Source: Chlamydiota bacterium
GTDB lineage: Bacteria > Auribacterota > JACPWU01
Assembly (NCBI GenBank): GCA_016178055.1
Contig: JACOUC010000017.1
Span: 1 to 64,000, forward strand
Reading direction: 5' to 3'
Length of the DNA: 64,000 nucleotides
The notes under the pieces are model-generated. The model was not told the origin of the DNA and did not search any database. It was given only the letters and a program-made list of their open reading frames with translations. Position numbers and translations under genes: made by a program. Within the stretch, counting starts at the first letter, position 1. The number at the start of each line of letters is the position of its first letter. Shown here piece after piece: positions 26,524-35,134 of the stretch.

Positions 26524-27521
26524 AGGTTCTTATCACCGGAATATCAGGTTTTGCAGGTAGTCATCTTGCACGCTACATTCTCAATCTTAAAGACCCATCT
26601 ATTCTCTTAAGCGGAACTTATCTTCATCAAGAAGAGACTCAAAAAAATCTTGAGGAAGTTGCGACTCATCTTCAACTCTTTCAATGTGATGTATCAAAAT
26701 CTTTAGAAATTGAACGAATTCTTGAAGAAGTAAGGCCGGATCTTATTTTTCATCTTGCAGGAACTGCTTACGTCCCACAAGCAGAAAAAAACAGGATACT
26801 CACTTATGAAGTCAATACCCTCAGTGTGGAGCATCTTCTTTCGGGTGTGATTAAAAAATGTCCCAAGGCTAAAACAATTCTTGTTAGCACCAGCGAGGTT
26901 TATGGTAAGGTTTCACCCATCGATATTCCTTTAAGAGAAACTCAAAAAATTAATCCCTGCAACGTCTATGGATCCTCCAAAGCCATGATGGAACTGATCG
27001 CACGTTGCTATATCAATCAAAGGGGTCTTAAAATTATTATTTTAAGGCCCTTTAACCATATGGGTCCTTATCAGGCAGATTCTTTTGTAATCGCTAATTT
27101 TTCAAGACAAATTGCTGGAATCAAGTTGGGTCTGGCACACCCTTATCTTGAAGTGGGAGACCTTGAGCCCGAAAGAGATTTTACCGATGTGAGGGATACG
27201 GTACGCGGCTATTGGCTCGCTTCCCAAAAGGGGCAAAATGGGGAGATTTACAATCTCTCATCTGGAAAAGCCTATTCTATTCGTGAGATATCATCCATGC
27301 TGATTACACTGGCAGCGTGTCCTATTGAAATAAGACAAGACCCAACTCGAATGAGAAAAAGTGATTTACCTTTACTTGTAGGAAGCTTTGAAAAACTTAA
27401 GCGAGATACGGGTTGGACCCCTGAACATTCTTTAAACTCAACTTTGAAAGACACGCTTGATTTTTGGATCAACCATGAAAAATCCAAAAATCAAACATCA
27501 AAAATCAAAATGACAATGTAA
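26520..27521 (+). CDS. rmd: GDP-4-keto-6-deoxy-D-mannose reductase-like epimerase
   Basis: This 333-aa extended SDR protein has [15 protein letters not shown] at the N-terminus, STSEVYGK (active-site Ser region) and [12 protein letters not shown] (YxxxK). Following gmd directly, it most likely reduces the 4-keto intermediate to GDP-D-rhamnose (Rmd); a GDP-fucose synthase or other NDP-sugar epimerase is less likely. It starts with TTG overlapping the gmd stop. The last dozen residues ([12 protein letters not shown]) and the TAA stop are encoded by a heptamer-period intergenic array, so the C-terminal tail appears to be appended repeat sequence. Confidence 0.85.
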   Translation: MKVLITGISGFAGSHLARYILNLKDPSILLSGTYLHQEETQKNLEEVATHLQLFQCDVSKSLEIERILEEVRPDLIFHLAGTAYVPQAEKNRILTYEVNTLSVEHLLSGVIKKCPKAKTILVSTSEVYGKVSPIDIPLRETQKINPCNVYGSSKAMMELIARCYINQRGLKIIILRPFNHMGPYQADSFVIANFSRQIAGIKLGLAHPYLEVGDLEPERDFTDVRDTVRGYWLASQKGQNGEIYNLSSGKAYSIREISSMLITLAACPIEIRQDPTRMRKSDLPLLVGSFEKLKRDTGWTPEHSLNSTLKDTLDFWINHEKSKNQTSKIKMTM

Positions 27522-27528
27522 AATTTAA
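27479..27528. repeat. Heptamer-period array running into the rmd 3' end
   Basis: This AAAAATCCAAAAATCAAA-type block closely matches the inverted right arm at 21893-21942. It encodes the rmd C-terminal tail and stop and reaches the start region of the metalloprotease gene. Confidence 0.7.
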
Positions 27529-27529
27529 A

Positions 27530-28864
27530 ATGAAAAAAATTCTCTTTGTTATCTTTCTTTTGTTCATTCTTCTTTCCCTTAAGACAATCTCTTTAAACCA
27601 TCAAAAAGCCTTTTTAAAAGATCGACTGCACGACGTTGAGAATGAAAATAAATCCCTCCGTTCTAAACTTCAGGATCTTGAAGAAAATTTTCTCCAACTC
27701 CAAATTGAGGGAAAAGTCTCGAGACTTCGAGAGCTTCCCTTTATTAAAGAGCCTGTCTACCGTGAAGTAGATCGAAAAACGCTCCATGAAAAATTAGTTG
27801 AAGAAATTCAAGATGAATATCCAAAACAAGATATCGAAACCACTCAAAAAGTCCTTGTTAAATTCGGTTTTTTAGAACCTAACTATAACCTGAAGGATAA
27901 AGTTATCAATATCTATGGAGAACAAATCGGCGCCTTTTATGATGTCGATGAAAAAGCCCTTTTTAAGATTAAAGGGCTCGGGATAGGGCAAGGTCTTCAA
28001 AATGCTATTCTTGCCCATGAACTCACTCATGCGCTTCAAGATCAGCATTTTCGAATTAAAAATCTAGTGGATTCAAATTTGAGAAATGACGATCAAAAAC
28101 TAGCCCATCTATCTCTTGTTGAGGGAGACGCTTCATTTGTAACCCAACTCTATTACCTTCATTCCATGAAACTATCTGTTCTTTGGGATATTCTTTCCTA
28201 CTTTTTTGTTGATCAAAAAGAGTTTAAAAACGCACCTCTGGTTCTTCAGCAAAATATGATTTTCCCTTACCTTAAAGGAATAGAGTTTGTTTCTTACATC
28301 TATCATAAAAGTGGTTGGAGTGGAATCAATCGCTGTTTTCAAAAACCCCCATCTTCTACAGAAGAAATTCTTCACCCCGATAAATATTTGGCTGACAATG
28401 ACGCTCCCCAAATGATCGTCTTCCCATCCTTAAAAGAAGTTTTGTCCCCTTATGTTCTCTTGGAAGAAAATGTTATCGGAGAATTTAATATTCGTCTCCT
28501 CTTTGAAAAATTTTTTAAATCCAAGGCTTTTGAGGCCACGGCAGAAGGATGGGGAGGGGATACCTATCAAGTTTGGGAAGATAAAACCTCTTCTTCCTTA
28601 ATCCTGATTTGGCTCACCCATTGGGATACCCCTCAAGACGCCAATCAATTTTTCAATGGATACAGTCAACTCGTTTTAAAAAAATTTCCAGACGCCTCGC
28701 AGGAAGTTAAAATAAAAGATAAGAATTTATGGAAAACCCCTCAAGAATGGATTCTAATTCTAAAAAATGGAAAAGGTGTTCTCGTGATCGAGGCCAACGA
28801 AAAACCAAGCATTGAAAAAATGAGCAATTCATTTGAAGAATTTAAAGATAAAAACTATAATTAG
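27530..28864 (+). CDS. Membrane-anchored HExxH metalloprotease-like protein
   Basis: This 444-aa protein has an N-terminal hydrophobic anchor or uncleaved signal (residues 4-20), a coiled-coil stretch (DVENENKSLRSKLQDLEENF), and AILAHELTHALQDQHF near residue 165. The last contains HELTH with the neighbouring HALQDQH typical of a gluzincin-like group. A later LSLVEGDASFV supplies the downstream Glu third-ligand candidate (EGDA). It probably acts outside the cytoplasmic membrane on an unknown substrate. The start has no RBS and lies at the end of a repeat array. Its link to the gmd-rmd or glycogen genes is unclear. Confidence 0.75.
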   Translation: MKKILFVIFLLFILLSLKTISLNHQKAFLKDRLHDVENENKSLRSKLQDLEENFLQLQIEGKVSRLRELPFIKEPVYREVDRKTLHEKLVEEIQDEYPKQDIETTQKVLVKFGFLEPNYNLKDKVINIYGEQIGAFYDVDEKALFKIKGLGIGQGLQNAILAHELTHALQDQHFRIKNLVDSNLRNDDQKLAHLSLVEGDASFVTQLYYLHSMKLSVLWDILSYFFVDQKEFKNAPLVLQQNMIFPYLKGIEFVSYIYHKSGWSGINRCFQKPPSSTEEILHPDKYLADNDAPQMIVFPSLKEVLSPYVLLEENVIGEFNIRLLFEKFFKSKAFEATAEGWGGDTYQVWEDKTSSSLILIWLTHWDTPQDANQFFNGYSQLVLKKFPDASQEVKIKDKNLWKTPQEWILILKNGKGVLVIEANEKPSIEKMSNSFEEFKDKNYN

Positions 28865-28916
28865 TTTTTAATTTATAAAAATTTTCGAATATTTTTTCGG
28901 ACGAAAGATACGCATC

Positions 28917-30167
28917 ATGGCCAAAAATTTAGTGATGGTTCTCGCTGGGGGAGAGGGGAGACGTCTTTATCCCTTGACCCGAGATCGGGCAAAGCCTGCC
29001 GTTCCTTTTGGGGGGCAGTATCGCATTGTTGATTTCGTTTTGAGCAATTTTGTCAATTCAGGATATTTTAAAATTAAAATTTTAACTCAATTTATGTCTG
29101 AGTCTCTCAATAAACACATTTCAACAGGATGGCGGCTTTCTCCTACGCTCGGTCATTACATTGATTGTGTTCCAGCTCAAATGAGAACGGGCGAAACCTG
29201 GTTTAAGGGAACGGCCGATGCTATTTATCAGAACATTAATATCATTGAAGATGAAAATCCGGATTTAGTGTTTGTATTTGGCGGAGATCACATTTATAAA
29301 ATGGATATCCGCCAAATGGAAAAGCACCATCTTGAAAAAGACGCTGATGTAACCATTGCAGCAGTTCCTTATCCGATCGCGGAAGCCTCTAATTTTGGGG
29401 TCATTGTTGTTGACTCTGACTGGAGAATCATCGGATTCCAAGAAAAACCAAAGGTCCCCAAACCCTTGCCTGATCGATCTGGCCTTGCCTTGGTTTCAAT
29501 GGGTAACTACATCTTTAAACGAGATGCACTTCTTCAATCTATTAAGAAAGATGCAAAAAGAGAGAGCGATCATGACTTCGGGAAAAGCATTATGCCTGAA
29601 CTTGTAAAATCTGCACGCGTTTTTGCTTATGATTTTTCAGCAAATTCTGTTCCGGGTATGGAAGAAAAGGAAAGGGGATATTGGAGAGATGTCGGAACCA
29701 TCGATGCTTATTGGGAAGCCAATATGGAACTGGTGAGTGTGTCGCCCCAGCTTAATCTCTACAACATGGAGTGGCCGATTCGCACGGTTTCCTCTCATTT
29801 ACCCCCTGCAAAATTTGTCTTTGCCAATGTTGAGGGACAAAGAGTAGGATATGCAACAGACTCCATGATTAGCGAAGGATGCATTATCAGTGGAGGAAAG
29901 GTTCATCGCTCGATTCTCTCCCCGGGCGTCAGAGTCAACAGCTACAGTCTTCTTGAGGAATCTATTTTATTAGACGGTGTTAACATCGGTCGACATGCCC
30001 AAATTCGTAAAACCATTATTGATAAAGATGTTGATATACCCCCTAAATCAGTCATTGGGTTTGATCTTGAAAAAGACCGTAAACGTTTCTTTGTAACCGA
30101 TGAAGGGGTGGTCGTCGTTCCTAAAAAAACACGCTTTGATCGAATGAGCGATGAAAAGACAGTTTAA
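28917..30167 (+). CDS. glgC: Glucose-1-phosphate adenylyltransferase
   Basis: A 416-aa cytosolic enzyme making ADP-glucose from glucose-1-phosphate and ATP, the first committed step of bacterial glycogen synthesis. It carries the N-terminal nucleotidyltransferase motif [22 protein letters not shown], the glucose-1-P-binding FxEKP loop (GFQEKPKVP), GDHIYKMD and [18 protein letters not shown], and a left-handed beta-helix C-terminus. The stop codon is formed inside a heptamer-period array (GACAGTTTAA). It is followed by glgA in the same direction. Confidence 0.96.
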   Translation: MAKNLVMVLAGGEGRRLYPLTRDRAKPAVPFGGQYRIVDFVLSNFVNSGYFKIKILTQFMSESLNKHISTGWRLSPTLGHYIDCVPAQMRTGETWFKGTADAIYQNINIIEDENPDLVFVFGGDHIYKMDIRQMEKHHLEKDADVTIAAVPYPIAEASNFGVIVVDSDWRIIGFQEKPKVPKPLPDRSGLALVSMGNYIFKRDALLQSIKKDAKRESDHDFGKSIMPELVKSARVFAYDFSANSVPGMEEKERGYWRDVGTIDAYWEANMELVSVSPQLNLYNMEWPIRTVSSHLPPAKFVFANVEGQRVGYATDSMISEGCIISGGKVHRSILSPGVRVNSYSLLEESILLDGVNIGRHAQIRKTIIDKDVDIPPKSVIGFDLEKDRKRFFVTDEGVVVVPKKTRFDRMSDEKTV

Positions 30168-30287
30168 AGTTCAAAGTTTAAGGCTTAAAGGAAGAAACAG
30201 GGACAAGTGTCAACCTTTAAACCTTAAACTTTTAACCTTGAACCGTATTTTTTTCTTTGAACTTTGAACCTTAAACTTTGAACTGTC
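30158..30287. repeat. Inverted heptamer-period arrays between glgC and glgA
   Basis: The left arm (30158-30191) reads GACAGTT, TAAAGTT, CAAAGTT, TAAGGCT. The right arms read AACCTTT-type and CTTTGAA, CTTTGAA, CCTTAAA, CTTTGAA, CTGTC, ending at 30287. Outer ends GACAGTT/AACTGTC are inverted, so the RNA could fold into a long hairpin. A unique core with GGGACAAGTGTCAACC lies between. It is the same family as 34984-35126. Confidence 0.75.
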
Positions 30288-30304
30288 TTAAAGGAGTGTG
30301 AAAA

Positions 30305-31765
30305 ATGCCAAAAAAATTAAAAATTGTTTTTGCGGCAAGTGAGGTCCATCCGTTTTCAAAAACGGGGGGACTTGCCGATGTCACGGGAGCTTTGCCCAAG
30401 GCGCTTGGCGAATTGGGACATGACGTTAAAATCATTACGCCTTTTTACCGATCCACAAAAAAAATGAACATTGATATTCGAAAATTTTCAAAAAAAATAT
30501 TTGTTCAGTTAGGGGATCGGGTGGTTGAAGGAGATATTGCGACTGCAAAAATCTCTGAAAATCTCGAAGTCCTCTTCATTATTAAAGATGAATATTATGA
30601 TCGTGACGAGATTTACCGGACAGTTCAGGGAGATTACAAAGATAACGCAGAACGCTTTATTTTCTTCTCGAAGGCTATCTTGGCTACGCTTGAAGAACTC
30701 GATCTTAAAGTGGATATTCTTCATCTCCATGATTGGCAAACAGGTTTAGTGAGCGCTTTACTTAAAACGATTGAATCGAGCAATCCTTTTTTTACCAAAT
30801 CACGAACGATATTTACGGTTCATAATCTTGCTTTTCAAGGGCTCTTTTGGCATTACGACATGCACATGACCAATCTCCCCTGGGAGGTTTTTACTCCAGA
30901 AGGAATCGAATTCTATGGAAAAATGAATCTTCTTAAAGCAGGCCTCGTCTACTCAGATTGCTTGACGACGGTGAGTCGAAAATACAGTGAAGAAATTCAA
31001 ACGCCCGAATATGGTTTTGGGCTTGAGGGGGTTCTCCTTCGACGATCGAAAGACCTTTACGGTATTTTGAACGGCGTAGATTATGATGAATGGAGCCCTG
31101 AAAAAGATCCGGAGATTTCAAGTCATTATTCCTTGAATCGCTTAGCAGGAAAAATCGAATGCAAGAAGGAGCTCTTACGTCTTCTTAATTTCAATCTTCC
31201 GATAACCACTCCGCTCATCGGTATGATCTCTAGACTTACGGATCAAAAAGGATTTGATATCTTGAGCGAGATTACGGATAACCTTTTCTCTGAAAATGTA
31301 GGTCTTGTTCTTTTAGGAACCGGAGAGGAAAAATGTCAGAAACTCTTCCAGGAAATTGCAGAAAAATTTCCAAATAAATTAAAAGTTAAGTTTGACTTTG
31401 ATTATCCATTATCTCATCAAATTGAAGCAGGATCTGATTTCTTTCTAATGCCCTCAAGATTTGAGCCCTGCGGTCTTAACCAGATTTACAGCCTTAAATA
31501 TGGAACCATTCCTATTGTGCGGGCTACGGGAGGATTAGATGATACCATTGAGGATTTCAATCCCCAAACACTTGAAGGAAATGGATTCAAATTCAAGGAT
31601 TACTCTCCCCAGACACTTCTAGAAAAGCTTAAAAAAGCTCTGGAGATCTATCGCAACCCAAGTCTTTTCCAGCAAATCATCAAAAACGCCATGAAATGTG
31701 ATTTTTCATGGAATGTCTCTGCCCGACAATACGAAGAGGTTTATTACAAAACACTTAAAAAATGA
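30305..31765 (+). CDS. glgA: Glycogen synthase (ADP-glucose type)
   Basis: This 486-aa GT5 glycosyltransferase extends alpha-1,4-glucan from ADP-glucose. The N-terminal EVHPFSKTGGLADVTGALPK carries the KxGGL nucleotide-binding motif; FTVHNLAFQG, HDWQTG, SRLTDQKGFDIL and MPSRFEPCGLNQIYSLKYGT are standard. ATG 30305 has AAAGGAGTG upstream. It is placed after glgC and before the galT-like and GH57 genes. A repeat-derived hairpin upstream could modulate read-through from glgC. Confidence 0.96.
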   Translation: MPKKLKIVFAASEVHPFSKTGGLADVTGALPKALGELGHDVKIITPFYRSTKKMNIDIRKFSKKIFVQLGDRVVEGDIATAKISENLEVLFIIKDEYYDRDEIYRTVQGDYKDNAERFIFFSKAILATLEELDLKVDILHLHDWQTGLVSALLKTIESSNPFFTKSRTIFTVHNLAFQGLFWHYDMHMTNLPWEVFTPEGIEFYGKMNLLKAGLVYSDCLTTVSRKYSEEIQTPEYGFGLEGVLLRRSKDLYGILNGVDYDEWSPEKDPEISSHYSLNRLAGKIECKKELLRLLNFNLPITTPLIGMISRLTDQKGFDILSEITDNLFSENVGLVLLGTGEEKCQKLFQEIAEKFPNKLKVKFDFDYPLSHQIEAGSDFFLMPSRFEPCGLNQIYSLKYGTIPIVRATGGLDDTIEDFNPQTLEGNGFKFKDYSPQTLLEKLKKALEIYRNPSLFQQIIKNAMKCDFSWNVSARQYEEVYYKTLKK

Positions 31766-31799
31766 TGCATTGAGATATTGAAGTGCAAAGGAGTTTTAT

Positions 31800-32819
31800 A
31801 TGCCCGAACTAAGAAAAGATCCTGTGGTGGGCCGCTGGGTGATCATTGCAACTGAACGCGGTAAAAGGCCCAGTGATTTTAGAACAGAAATGGAGGATGG
31901 AACGAAAGAGGGATGTCCTTTTTGTGAAGGGAGCGAGTCTAAAACTCCCTCTGAAATCTTTGCGATTCGAAATCCTCATACCCACGTCAATACGCCAGGA
32001 TGGGAAGTAAGAGTGGTCCCCAATAAATTTCCAGCTCTACGGATTGAAGGAGATTTAGGAAAAAGGGGAGTCGGAATTTATGACCGCATGAATGGAATTG
32101 GCGCTCATGAAGTCATTATTGAGACGCCGGATCATGATAAAAAAATGCAGATGCATTCCATTGAAAGCCTCGCAAAGGTATTTGAGGCTTATCGCGTCCG
32201 GATTAAAGATTTAGAAAATGATTTACGATTTAAGTATATTTTAATTTTTAAAAATGAAGGATTTTCAGCGGGGGCCTCCCTGAGTCATCCCCATTCTCAG
32301 CTCATCGCAACCCCCGTCACCCCTAAGCGTGTCAAAGAAGAACTTCAAGGAGCTCAAGAGTATTTCGAGTACAAAGACCGTTGTGCTTTTTGTGATATCC
32401 TTATCGAAGAGCAAACTCAAAAAAGCCGGGTTGTTTATGAAAACGAGCACTTCTTATCTTTCTGCCCTTTTGCTTCAAGATTTCCATTTGAAGTGATGGT
32501 TCTTCCGAAGCGTCATGATCCTGATTTTCACACCGTTTCTTCGAATGAATTGTTAGGTTTCGCAGACATGATGCGCTTTACACTTGCAAAACTTGCCAAA
32601 GCACTTAACAAACCACAATATAATTTTGTCCTTCACACCAGCCCCGTCAGGTGGAAACGGAGGGGATACTGGACCACCATTGATCAGGATTATCACTGGC
32701 ATGTTGAAATTATGCCTCGTCTAACCAAAGTGGCAGGTTTTGAATGGGGGACAGGTTTTTACATTAATCCGACCATCCCTGAAGAGGCTGCAAGATTTTT
32801 GCAGGAGGCAGAAGTTTGA
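31800..32819 (+). CDS. galT: GalT-type hexose-1-phosphate uridylyl/adenylyltransferase
   Basis: This 339-aa HIT-superfamily nucleotidyltransferase starts PELRKDPVVGRWVIIATERG. A CPFC zinc pair lies near residue 40, and the active-site SLSHPHSQLIATP (HPHSQ) and WHVEIMPRL motifs are intact. Classical GalT exchanges UMP between UDP-glucose and galactose-1-P. In a glycogen setting without other Leloir genes it could instead be an ADP-glucose phosphorylase-like enzyme, so the substrate is uncertain. AAAGGAG precedes the ATG. It overlaps the first GH57 gene by 4 bp. Confidence 0.88.
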   Translation: MPELRKDPVVGRWVIIATERGKRPSDFRTEMEDGTKEGCPFCEGSESKTPSEIFAIRNPHTHVNTPGWEVRVVPNKFPALRIEGDLGKRGVGIYDRMNGIGAHEVIIETPDHDKKMQMHSIESLAKVFEAYRVRIKDLENDLRFKYILIFKNEGFSAGASLSHPHSQLIATPVTPKRVKEELQGAQEYFEYKDRCAFCDILIEEQTQKSRVVYENEHFLSFCPFASRFPFEVMVLPKRHDPDFHTVSSNELLGFADMMRFTLAKLAKALNKPQYNFVLHTSPVRWKRRGYWTTIDQDYHWHVEIMPRLTKVAGFEWGTGFYINPTIPEEAARFLQEAEV

Positions 32820-34981
32820 AACCGATTCATGTCGCTTTTCTTTGGCACATGCACCAGCCTTATTACAAAGACCCTTTAAAAAATCATTACCTCATGCCCT
32901 GGGTTCGTCTGCACGGGATCAAAGGCTATTTTGACATGATTGATCTTTTAGAAGAATACCCAGCGATGAGAGTCACTTTTAATCTAGTCCCTTCTGTCCT
33001 TGTTCAACTGATGGACTACTGCATTCCTGAAACGCTTGATCCTTTTTTAGAACTCACACTCACCCCTCCCTCTGATTTAACCCTTGAACAAAAACAAGAG
33101 TTACTTTCAAATTTTTTTATGGCTCATTGGAACAACATGATCAAACCCTATCCTCGCTACTGGGAACTCCTGAATAAAAGGGGACATAAAGCTGAAAGTG
33201 AATATCTCCGCGAGGCAGCTAAAAATTTTACGACCCGTGACTTTCAAGATCTTCAAGCTTTAGCCAATCTAGCCTGGTTTGGGTATCGAGCAAAAAAGAA
33301 ATTTCCTGAAATTAATGAACTCATCCAAAAAGGCAAAGAATATACTTCAAAGGAAATTGAACGAATTATAGAGATCGAGCGAGAGGTGATTCAACTCGTG
33401 ATTCCTTCTTACCAAAAAGCCTTTCAAGAAAATCGTGTTGAACTAACGACCAGCGCTTTTTACCATCCGATTCTTCCTTTAGTCTATGACACAGACCTTG
33501 CCAAACGCTGCATGAATTGGGCTCCGCTTCCTAAACGCTATCACCACCCTGAAGATGCAGAGGCTCAAATTCAAAAAGCCGTTGATTTTTTTAAAGGTGT
33601 TTTCGGAGTAAAACCCATCGGGCTTTGGCCCTCGGAAGGGTCTGTCGCACCTGAGATTATTCCTCTTCTCGCTAAGGCAGGAATACAATGGATTGCGACC
33701 GATGAAGACATTTTAATGCATTCAACGCAAGTCACTGACAAGGGGACAGCACTCTTTAAAGTTTATCAAGCCCAGAACGAACAAAACTCAGTCGATATGG
33801 TCTTTCGCGATCGGGGTCTTTCAGATCTGATTGGATTTACTTATTCTCAAAATCCTCCAGAAAAATCCGTTCAAGATTTCTTAGAACATCTTCAGAATAT
33901 CCGACAATACAATGCCAATGAAGAGGCGCTGGTGTCTATTATTTTGGATGGTGAAAATGCTTGGGAGCATTATCCTGATGGGGGAGAGGGGCTCTTAAGG
34001 GGAATCTATCATGAGCTATCCCAAAATGCTGAACTTGTCCCAACCACCTTTTCAAATTATTTCAAAATGAATCCCAAAAGAGAGATTCTCCCCTCTCTCC
34101 ACAGCGGATCATGGATTCATCATGATTTTGATATTTGGATCGGCTCAGAAGAGGAAAACACCGCTTGGGAGTATTTAGGAAAAACGCGAGATTTTATTCA
34201 GAAAAATGCAAAGGATATTCCCGATGAGCAAATGAAAAAAATAATGGAGCAAATATACATTGCAGAAGGAAGTGATTGGTTTTGGTGGTATGGGGATGAC
34301 TTCACAACAGAATTTGATGAGGAATTTGATCAACTTTTTCGCCTCCATTTATCTTCATGTTATAAACTCATGAATGTGAATGTTCCTGAATATTTAAACC
34401 AACCCGTTTTAGGGATTAAAACCCCTGTGCTCGCACAACAACCCATTGGATTTATCCATCCAGAAATTGACGGCAAAAGCACTCACTTTTATGAATGGCA
34501 TGAAGCCGGACTTTATCTTGCTGGAACAGATGTTGCCATGCACCAAACTGAAAAATATATTTTAAAAATATTTTTTGGATTTGATCTCGCACAACTTTAT
34601 ATTCGCATTGATCCCCATAAAATATCCAAGCTTCGAAGCCTCGATTCCATTCACATGCACATCTACTTGACAAAGCCAAATGAGTATAAGATAGTGATCC
34701 CCCGTGTTTTTAAAGCCGGCCGAAAAAAGAAATTTACACTCTTTTCAAGCGAGGAGGGGATTCATTATTCTGAAGTGAAAGAATACACAACAACTGCTTT
34801 TGAGGATACACTCGAACTCGCAATCCCGTTTAGTGATCTTCATCTTAAAAGCACGGATGAAGTAAGATTTCGAGTTTCTATTCTTAAAGATGAGATTATC
34901 CAAGAAACCCATCCCAAGTTTGGGTATTTAAATTTTACAGTCCCTAATAAAGATTTTGAAATGGAAATGTGGAGCGTGTAA
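32816..34981 (+). CDS. GH57 family glycoside hydrolase (alpha-amylase-like)
   Basis: This 721-aa protein of the COG1449 type starts at TTG 32816 inside the galT stop. GH57 conserved regions are visible: HMHQPYY (region 1), GLWPSEGSVAPEI with the nucleophile Glu (region 3), and IILDGENAWEHY with the acid/base Asp (region 4). A C-terminal beta-rich domain occupies the last 170 residues. It lacks a signal peptide, so it probably acts on intracellular glycogen or maltodextrin. An amylase/pullulanase-like or debranching role is plausible; exact specificity cannot be read off. Confidence 0.9.
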   Translation: MKPIHVAFLWHMHQPYYKDPLKNHYLMPWVRLHGIKGYFDMIDLLEEYPAMRVTFNLVPSVLVQLMDYCIPETLDPFLELTLTPPSDLTLEQKQELLSNFFMAHWNNMIKPYPRYWELLNKRGHKAESEYLREAAKNFTTRDFQDLQALANLAWFGYRAKKKFPEINELIQKGKEYTSKEIERIIEIEREVIQLVIPSYQKAFQENRVELTTSAFYHPILPLVYDTDLAKRCMNWAPLPKRYHHPEDAEAQIQKAVDFFKGVFGVKPIGLWPSEGSVAPEIIPLLAKAGIQWIATDEDILMHSTQVTDKGTALFKVYQAQNEQNSVDMVFRDRGLSDLIGFTYSQNPPEKSVQDFLEHLQNIRQYNANEEALVSIILDGENAWEHYPDGGEGLLRGIYHELSQNAELVPTTFSNYFKMNPKREILPSLHSGSWIHHDFDIWIGSEEENTAWEYLGKTRDFIQKNAKDIPDEQMKKIMEQIYIAEGSDWFWWYGDDFTTEFDEEFDQLFRLHLSSCYKLMNVNVPEYLNQPVLGIKTPVLAQQPIGFIHPEIDGKSTHFYEWHEAGLYLAGTDVAMHQTEKYILKIFFGFDLAQLYIRIDPHKISKLRSLDSIHMHIYLTKPNEYKIVIPRVFKAGRKKKFTLFSSEEGIHYSEVKEYTTTAFEDTLELAIPFSDLHLKSTDEVRFRVSILKDEIIQETHPKFGYLNFTVPNKDFEMEMWSV

Positions 34982-34983
34982 CA

Positions 34984-35126
34984 ACAGTTCAAAGTTAAAG
35001 GTTTAAAGTTTAAAGATTCAAGCGATAGAGTTTTTCTTTTAACTTTAAACCTTTAACTTTAAACTGTCTTTATCGGACTGTTTTTTGTTTTTTCTTTTAA
35101 CTTTAAACCTTTAACTTTAAACTGTC
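34984..35126. repeat. Inverted and duplicated heptamer-period arrays between GH57 genes
   Basis: The left arm (34984-35010) and a right arm (35041-35067) are inverted complements over 27 bp with one mismatch. A second right arm (35099-35125) is a direct copy of the first, together with about 10 flanking bases. Units step by 7 (ACAGTTC, AAAGTTA, AAGGTTT, AAAGTTT). The last arm ends 9 bp before the next ATG, where no Shine-Dalgarno exists. Confidence 0.85.
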
Positions 35127-35134
35127 TTTACAAC

